A DNA stretch of 40,723 nt from Rhodospirillaceae bacterium (GTDB lineage Bacteria > Pseudomonadota > Alphaproteobacteria > Rhodospirillales > Casp-alpha2): contig JABIPG010000260.1 of assembly GCA_018698795.1 (NCBI GenBank), positions 1 to 40,723 on the forward strand, given 5' to 3'. Below are positions 36,599-40,723 of this stretch, in pieces. The stretch's first letter is position 1. Each line of letters starts with the position of its first letter. A program made the position numbers and the translations under genes. The notes under the pieces were generated by a model. The model was not told the DNA's origin. It worked only from the letters and a program-made list of their open reading frames with translations, and made no database searches.

Positions 36599-36675
36599 GA
36601 TGAAATTTCAATGGCTTATTGCTGTTACAATGACATTTCCCCCGCACGCGGTGCGCACCTTCCCAGGTACGCAAA

Positions 36676-36697
36676 CGAGGGCGCTAATCGGCCCTCG
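36676..36697 (-). promoter_or_regulatory. leader hairpin upstream of dnaN
   Basis: A 7-bp GC-rich stem (36697-36691 with 36682-36676) with an 8-base loop lies about 7 bases downstream of the presumed transcription start of the dnaN promoter. Only three T residues follow, so it is either a weak terminator for dnaA read-through or a 5'-leader stabiliser. Confidence 0.45.
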
Positions 36698-36710
36698 CAA
36701 GGTAAATGCC

Positions 36711-36737
36711 ATTATAGCAAAACCCCTTGCTTTCCAA
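36711..36737 (-). promoter_or_regulatory. putative dnaN promoter
   Basis: The minus strand reads TTGGAA (36737-36732), 15 bases, then a perfect TATAAT (36716-36711). The spacer is short of the preferred 17, so the -10 element carries most of the weight. It would place the start near 36704 and give a leader of about 100 bases before dnaN. Confidence 0.5.
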
Positions 36738-36785
36738 AGCCTTTTCACGGTTTTTTTCAACGCCTGTTGAAGCTCGGCGTCAGGG

Positions 36786-38216
36786 TCAGCCTTCAAGCAT
36801 GCGGCGCAGCAGTTCCACATCTTCGTTGAAGGTGGTGTCGTGCTCGCGCAGTTCCTCGACCTTGCGCACGGCATGCATCACCGTGGTGTGGTCTCGGCCA
36901 CCGAATTTCCGGCCGATTTCCGGCAAGGAGCGTGATGTCAGTTGCTTGGCCAGATACATGGCGACCTGACGAGGGCGTGCTACCGAGCGCGCGCGCCTAG
37001 CCGAATGCATGTCGGAAATACGCACATTGAAATGCGAAGCCACCTGTTTTTGGATTTCCTCAATCGTCACCCGGCGATCGTTTGCACGCAACAAATCGCG
37101 CAGCACGTCCTGGGTGGTTTCGAGCGAAATATCGCGGCCCACCAACTGCGAATGGGCGACGACGCGGTTCAGAGCACCTTCTAGTTCGCGGACGTTGGCG
37201 GTGATCTTGTGCGCTAGAAATTCCAATACCTTGGGCGGCATTTCGGTGCCCAGTTTGTGCGCCTTTGATTGCAAGATACCGAGACGCAACTCATAGGTGG
37301 TGGCATGAATGTCGGCGACAAGGCCGCAATTCAGCCGTGACACCAGCCGCTCTTCCATACCCTCAAGGTCGGAAGGTGATTTGTCGGCGGAGATAACGAT
37401 CTGTCGACCCTGATCCACCAGCGCGTTAAAGGTATGAAAGAACTCTTCCTGAGTTGAATCCTTACCGGCAATAAATTGCACGTCGTCGATCATCAGAACG
37501 TCGACGGAACGGAATTGCTGTTTGAAGTCGACCGTATTTTGTTCACGCAAAGCGCTGACAAAACGGTACATGAACTTCTCAGCAGACATGTAAATGACGG
37601 TGCGCTCCGGCTGGCTTTGGCGAATATGACCGGCGATCGCATGCATCAAATGGGTTTTTCCAAGCCCGACGCCGCCATACAGGAATAGCGGATTGAATGG
37701 CACGCTATCGGCTTCCGCAACTCGTCGAGCGGCGGCATAGGCAAATTCGTTGGGCTTGCCGACGACAAACTGATCAAAGGTAAAGCGCCCATCCAGCGGA
37801 GCACTCAAATCATCTTTGTGTTGATCTCTGCGCGTTTCGGCACTTGCAACGGTGCCGCGTTTTGCCGGCGCGTCAGTGGTTTCGGTGCTGGGGGCCGAAT
37901 GCACGACCACCTCAATACCCTGAAGCGAGTTGTTCTCGGCCCGCCACAATTCCGTCATCCGTTCTTGGTAATGGGCCGCCGCCCAATCGCGCATGAAGCG
38001 TGTCGGCACAGAGATGGTCACGATGCCGTTCTCCATGCCGCGCACGGTCATCGGGCGAAGCCAGCTTTGGAAGGACGCCTCCCCGATTTCTGCCCGAAGA
38101 TGATTGGCGACCAATTCCCATTGCTGCAGGAGCTCTTCTTGAACCCCGTTCTTGGATTGGTTTGACGTACTTGTGTCGATCTGCGGTTTCCCTGGCATGT
38201 CGCGCATCGATTCCAT
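36786..38216 (-). CDS. dnaA: chromosomal replication initiator protein DnaA
   Basis: 476 residues from the chosen start. DnaA binds origin boxes and opens the origin. Domain I begins [29 protein letters not shown]; domain II is a short polar linker (about 90-140); domain III is the AAA+ ATPase with [17 protein letters not shown] (Walker A), [27 protein letters not shown] (Walker B) and sensor stretch [11 protein letters not shown]; domain IV has [27 protein letters not shown] and [16 protein letters not shown], the DnaA-box reading motif. The start is uncertain: ATG 38216 directly follows a run of A residues, ATG 38207 and 38198 are also in frame, and a GTG at 38228 or 38264 is possible. None has a good ribosome site. 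Confidence 0.97.
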   Translation of the reverse strand: MESMRDMPGKPQIDTSTSNQSKNGVQEELLQQWELVANHLRAEIGEASFQSWLRPMTVRGMENGIVTISVPTRFMRDWAAAHYQERMTELWRAENNSLQGIEVVVHSAPSTETTDAPAKRGTVASAETRRDQHKDDLSAPLDGRFTFDQFVVGKPNEFAYAAARRVAEADSVPFNPLFLYGGVGLGKTHLMHAIAGHIRQSQPERTVIYMSAEKFMYRFVSALREQNTVDFKQQFRSVDVLMIDDVQFIAGKDSTQEEFFHTFNALVDQGRQIVISADKSPSDLEGMEERLVSRLNCGLVADIHATTYELRLGILQSKAHKLGTEMPPKVLEFLAHKITANVRELEGALNRVVAHSQLVGRDISLETTQDVLRDLLRANDRRVTIEEIQKQVASHFNVRISDMHSARRARSVARPRQVAMYLAKQLTSRSLPEIGRKFGGRDHTTVMHAVRKVEELREHDTTFNEDVELLRRMLEG

Positions 38217-38847
38217 TTTTTTTCGCACCCTATTCGGCAGTGTTCTTATTTCCACGCAGACCACTTACGTCGGTCCACGGGCCTCACTTGCCGTTTCCGG
38301 TCTGTGAGGTTGTTCATGAGCGCGGTCCCTGATCAGGCCCATGTTGGCAATAGAAATCGAAGCTCCACCCAGGAATTCATGGCTCGCCTTGAAAGCGCGC
38401 CCTCCAGCTCGATGACTTCTTCCAACATGTAATTGAACCCTGGGAACAGCCCCCTTTCAAATTAACAAACACCTGTTCATAGTGGTCGAACGGGCATTTT
38501 AAAAACTTCCCTTGCCGAAGCTTCGCCACACATTAGGACTCGGCAAACCGGTGCTTGGTCTCGGTGGCGTCTTTATTTAGTTTTATTATAGATGTTTCCA
38601 GAACAATTATTGAATTCTGTCACATCTCTTAAGTAATACCATCAACAACTATATCGGCGAGCACCCTAAATATGGGGTTGTTATTTAATTTTGACGTCCG
38701 TCGTTCAATTGCTGACCAACGAATATTACGAGTCAATGAACGCGCTTTCAACAAGATCGAAAGGGGAACGTCGAAAATAAACTTCTTGACTCATAACCAC
38801 GTCTGAGTCCGCCCGTCTAAAAGTGCTATGCAAGCTGTGCGCCCACG
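38217..38847. other. AT-rich non-coding region upstream of dnaA; candidate control or origin region
   Basis: About 630 bases without a convincing gene. The part 38455-38800 is clearly AT-rich against the GC-rich surroundings. Palindromes CCTGATCAGG (38328-38337) and CGAAGCTTCG (38516-38525) and a 6-bp hairpin (38282-38309) are visible. Four GANTC sites lie at 38537, 38730, 38788 and 38805 and one at 38209. I find no exact TTATCCACA box on either strand; the nearest is TTCGCCACA at 38522-38530. By position it must contain the dnaA promoter. Whether it is oriC cannot be said; in several alphaproteobacteria the origin is elsewhere, near hemE. Confidence 0.5.
38585..38614 (-). promoter_or_regulatory. 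possible dnaA promoter
   Basis: The minus strand has TTCAAT (38614-38609), an 18-base spacer and a perfect TATAAT (38590-38585) in the most AT-rich part of the gap. It would give a leader of about 360 bases before dnaA. In AT-rich DNA such a match can occur by chance. Confidence 0.3.
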
Positions 38848-38875
38848 AAAAACGCCGCAACCCAGGGGTGCGGCG
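38848..38875 (-). terminator. intrinsic terminator of rpsT
   Basis: On the minus strand a 7-bp GC-rich stem (38875-38869 with 38859-38853) around a 9-base loop is followed by five T residues (38852-38848). It lies 53 bases after the rpsT stop and isolates rpsT from dnaA. Confidence 0.88.
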
Positions 38876-38896
38876 CTTGCCGGAAACTTATTTTTC

Positions 38897-38915
38897 ACCG
38901 GAACTGGGTTCCGGT
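38897..38915. repeat. 8-bp inverted repeat just after rpsT
   Basis: Arms ACCGGAAC and GTTCCGGT around a 3-base loop, 13 bases after the rpsT stop. On the rpsT strand it is followed by A residues, so it is not a terminator by itself but could protect the mRNA end. Confidence 0.5.
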
Positions 38916-38927
38916 TTCGGATCAAAA

Positions 38928-39194
38928 TTAGGCGGCCATCGCCTTGATCCGTTTGGATAGGCGCGACAATTTCCGCGCCACAGTGTTCTTGTGCATGATG
39001 CCTTTGTTGACGCCAACCATCATTACCGGCTGAGCGACCTTGAAGGCATTTTCGGCGGCGGATTTATCGCCACTGGCAATCGCCTCTTCGACAATCCGAA
39101 GATCAGAGCGGATGGCACCGCGGCGTGCGCGGTTTACGCTCGTGCGGCGTTTGGTTTGGCGGATGCGTTTTTTTGCCGAGGCGTGGTTAGCCAT
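38928..39194 (-). CDS. rpsT: 30S ribosomal protein S20
   Basis: 88 residues, the family length. S20 binds 16S rRNA early in small-subunit assembly. The sequence [18 protein letters not shown] and [20 protein letters not shown] is characteristic, with the C-terminal [23 protein letters not shown] stands 9 bases before the ATG. It has its own near-consensus promoter (39255-39283) and its own terminator (38848-38875), so it is a single-gene unit. The place next to dnaA is conserved in alphaproteobacteria. Confidence 0.98.
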   Translation of the reverse strand: MANHASAKKRIRQTKRRTSVNRARRGAIRSDLRIVEEAIASGDKSAAENAFKVAQPVMMVGVNKGIMHKNTVARKLSRLSKRIKAMAA

Positions 39195-39254
39195 GGGACG
39201 AATTCCTTAAGATCATAAAACGGTTTCGCGGGCGCGAACGCCTGCGGACGGCGG

Positions 39255-39283
39255 TTTATATAAGCGTGCCCGGCTTCCGTCAA
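39255..39283 (-). promoter_or_regulatory. strong sigma-70 type promoter of rpsT
   Basis: The minus strand reads TTGACG (39283-39278), exactly 17 bases, then TATAAA (39260-39255). Each hexamer differs from consensus by one base. The start would be near 39248, giving a leader of about 54 bases before the S20 start codon. This is the best promoter match in the window and fits a highly expressed ribosomal gene. Confidence 0.88.
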
Positions 39284-39299
39284 GCCCCAAGCCGCACAC

Positions 39300-39701
39300 T
39301 CATTTCGCACCCGCCGGCTTGAGGCGAAACCGCACGCTGGCGCCGCCGTCGGATGCGGGCACAATCTCCAGTGAAAGCTCTTCATCACCGCGCTGGAATT
39401 TTCCACCACTCAAGCTCTGCCAACCTAACTGCGGGAGGGATTGCGCATAAAAACCTTGTATGGTGTCTGATGTGAGTTGCCCGCGGGCCTCGGCTTCGGC
39501 GATACGACCGGTAGCGCTGTCGAATGTCATCGCGGCTTCCGAGTCTTCCTCCAGTCCTGGCATCAGCGGCAGGTCATCGATAACGCTGACGAAGTTGGCC
39601 GTTTGCGCCGACGCGACCGGGCCGACAAGAAAGACCAGGCCAACAACAAACAAGAAGGTTGTGAGAGTCCAGGCTAGCGGGATGCGGAAATTGATGATCA
39701 T
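39300..39701 (-). CDS. small secreted hypothetical protein
   Basis: 133 residues from ATG 39701 (MIINFRIPLAW). A long signal peptide (LAWTLTTFLFVVGLVFLVGPVASAQ, likely cut after ASA near residue 31) precedes a mature part of about 100 residues with IDDLPLMPGLEE, TGRIAEAEARG, a FYAQSLPQLGWQ motif and a C-terminal beta-rich segment (ELSLEIVPASDGGASVRFRL). I do not recognise a named family; the layout suggests a small periplasmic fold. It begins 14 bases after the mutM stop on the same strand and is therefore probably cotranscribed with mutM. No cysteine is present, so it is not a lipoprotein. A GTG start at 39707 would add two residues. Confidence 0.75.
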   Translation of the reverse strand: MIINFRIPLAWTLTTFLFVVGLVFLVGPVASAQTANFVSVIDDLPLMPGLEEDSEAAMTFDSATGRIAEAEARGQLTSDTIQGFYAQSLPQLGWQSLSGGKFQRGDEELSLEIVPASDGGASVRFRLKPAGAK

Positions 39702-39715
39702 AGGCACTTATAGCA

Positions 39716-40546
39716 CTAGCGCTGGCAGTGCGGACAATAGAAAGTGGATCGGCCCGATTGAACGATGCGCCGCACCGTGTGGTCAGGCCCGCAATTCGAG
39801 CAAGCGTCGCCTTCACGGCCATAAACCTGAAAAGCATGCTGGAAGTAGCCAAGTTCACCGTTGGTTTGACGATGATCGCGCAATGATGATCCGCCGGCTG
39901 CGATGGCGTTTTCCAACACCACCTTAATGGCATCGACCAGACGGCCGGCGCGCGCCGGCCCGACGGTATGGGATTTTCTACGCGGAGACAGTCCAGCGCG
40001 ATGCAGAGCCTCGCACACATATATATTACCTAACCCGGCGACGACCCGTTGGTCCAATAACGCGGTTTTCAATGGCGCTGCTTTGCCTTCCAGTCGTTTC
40101 ACAAGCGCTGCGGAACCGAAATCAGAACCCAAGGGTTCCGGCCCTAGCCCGGCGAGAAATTTATTCTCGCCCTGTAGGCCATCGTCGATGATATCGATAA
40201 AGCCGAACCGGCGCGGATCGTTGTATCGGATCACGACACCCGCATCGGTCTCAAGAATAACATGGTCGTGCGGCTCTTCGGGCGGCGGGGCGCCCTCGAA
40301 AATACGAAACCGACCGGACATCCCCAGGTGCGCGAGCACAGTGCTTCCATCGTCAATCTCGATCAGCAGATACTTCGCCCGGCGCCTGACGGCATTCACG
40401 CGTCGCCCAGTGAGACGCTGGCCGAAGCCGTCAGGCAACGGAAACCTGAGATCCGGCCGGCGGGCAATGACGCGGCGCAACTTGGCGCCTTCGAGTACGG
40501 GCGCCAATCCGCGCCTAACGGTTTCCACTTCCGGCAATTCGGGCAT
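39716..40546 (-). CDS. mutM: formamidopyrimidine-DNA glycosylase (8-oxoguanine glycosylase/AP lyase)
   Basis: 276 residues. It removes 8-oxoguanine and formamidopyrimidines from DNA. The N terminus [14 protein letters not shown] gives the catalytic Pro and Glu after Met removal; [11 protein letters not shown] holds the conserved lysine; [28 protein letters not shown] (helix-two-turn-helix) and [16 protein letters not shown] with CPHC at the end form the zinc finger (four cysteines). Length is that of the family. It diverges from ubiE across 81 bases and leads into the small secreted gene. Confidence 0.97.
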   Translation of the reverse strand: MPELPEVETVRRGLAPVLEGAKLRRVIARRPDLRFPLPDGFGQRLTGRRVNAVRRRAKYLLIEIDDGSTVLAHLGMSGRFRIFEGAPPPEEPHDHVILETDAGVVIRYNDPRRFGFIDIIDDGLQGENKFLAGLGPEPLGSDFGSAALVKRLEGKAAPLKTALLDQRVVAGLGNIYVCEALHRAGLSPRRKSHTVGPARAGRLVDAIKVVLENAIAAGGSSLRDHRQTNGELGYFQHAFQVYGREGDACSNCGPDHTVRRIVQSGRSTFYCPHCQR

Positions 40547-40627
40547 CTGATTGCTCCTAGTATTAGCCTCTCGGTATGCCTCTTGCCGATGCTGGTTTCA
40601 ACCCGGGTGTTGGGTTATTGTCCGCCC

Positions 40628-40723
40628 ATGATGGCCAAAGCACCGAATGAACCGACCACCCATTTCGGCTTCCGCGATGTTCCGGAAGCCGAAAAGGAAT
40701 CGCTGGTGCGCGACGTGTTCGAC
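40628..40723 (+). CDS. ubiE: demethylmenaquinone/ubiquinone C-methyltransferase, N-terminal part only
   Basis: The 32 codons present read MMAKAPNEPTTHFGFRDV and continue PEAEKESLVRDVFD. The THFGF motif followed by a VPEAEKxxxVRxVFD segment is the usual N terminus of UbiE, which methylates the quinone ring in ubiquinone synthesis. The SAM-binding domain lies right of the window. Start at either of two adjacent ATGs (40628 or 40631). Divergence from mutM is a conserved arrangement in alphaproteobacteria, which supports the call. Confidence 0.88.
   Translation, partial: MMAKAPNEPTTHFGFRDVPEAEKESLVRDVFD

Noticed and set aside
36760-36785. Terminator hairpin directly after dnaA
   Set aside because: TTCAAC/GTTGAA pairs around a 4-base loop, but the tract after it on the dnaA strand is A, not T.
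38897-38915. Intrinsic terminator directly after rpsT
   Set aside because: The inverted repeat is followed by A residues on the rpsT strand; the true terminator with a T-tract is at 38848-38875.
38217-38927. A definite oriC call upstream of dnaA
   Set aside because: AT-rich and next to dnaA, but no exact DnaA box is found by eye and many alphaproteobacteria have the origin elsewhere.
39716-40546. Functional link between mutM (releases 8-oxoguanine from DNA) and the 8-oxoguanine deaminase at 3.3-4.6 kb
   Set aside because: Biochemically tempting, but the genes are 35 kb apart in unrelated conserved blocks; nothing in the sequence ties them together.

Overview
The window is a chromosomal segment of an alphaproteobacterium. 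It is GC-rich, shows no phage, transposase, CRISPR, tRNA or rRNA signal, and its right end carries the conserved block ubiE / mutM / rpsT / dnaA / dnaN / recF / gyrB. The protein sequences look most like Rhodospirillales-type relatives, but that is inference from motif style only.

Left third (1-16.3 kb): purine catabolism and salvage. On the plus strand are an allantoinase-OHCU decarboxylase fusion, an NCS2 purine permease and an 8-oxoguanine deaminase. On the minus strand are a cut-off 5-hydroxyisourate hydrolase at the left edge, guanine deaminase, and an operon of single-chain xanthine dehydrogenase (XdhA-XdhB fusion), XdhC, and a BMP-type ABC importer (ATPase, two permeases, binding protein). 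A strong terminator separates that operon from guanine deaminase. A hypoxanthine-type phosphoribosyltransferase diverges from xdh. Together they cover guanine, hypoxanthine/xanthine and 8-oxoguanine to urate, then hydroxyisourate to allantoate. Only urate oxidase is missing and may lie just left of the window.

Middle (16.3-20.2 kb): cobO, a SYLF-domain lipoprotein and cobQ in one tightly packed minus-strand operon, with a divergent secreted DUF3179 protein. 20.2-28.8 kb: a minus-strand set (glutamine-dependent asparagine synthase, O-methyltransferase, phytanoyl-CoA-dioxygenase-like enzyme) diverges from a plus-strand set (two-domain oxidoreductase, gmhA, hldE, membrane methyltransferase). This has the look of a surface-sugar or small-molecule tailoring locus; the product is not known.

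Right part (28.8-40.7 kb): a class A penicillin-binding protein, an orphan family-3 solute-binding protein, gyrB, recF, dnaN and dnaA (all minus), an AT-rich gap of about 0.7 kb upstream of dnaA, rpsT with a near-consensus promoter and a clear terminator, a small secreted hypothetical protein, mutM, and the start of ubiE. The points most worth a second look are the three-copy 13-bp tandem array spanning the dnaN stop codon, the single-chain XdhAB with an overlapping mini-ORF in front of it, the hairpin that hides the ribosome binding site of the dioxygenase, the lipoprotein inside the cobalamin operon, and the dnaA upstream region with clustered GANTC sites but no recognisable DnaA box.
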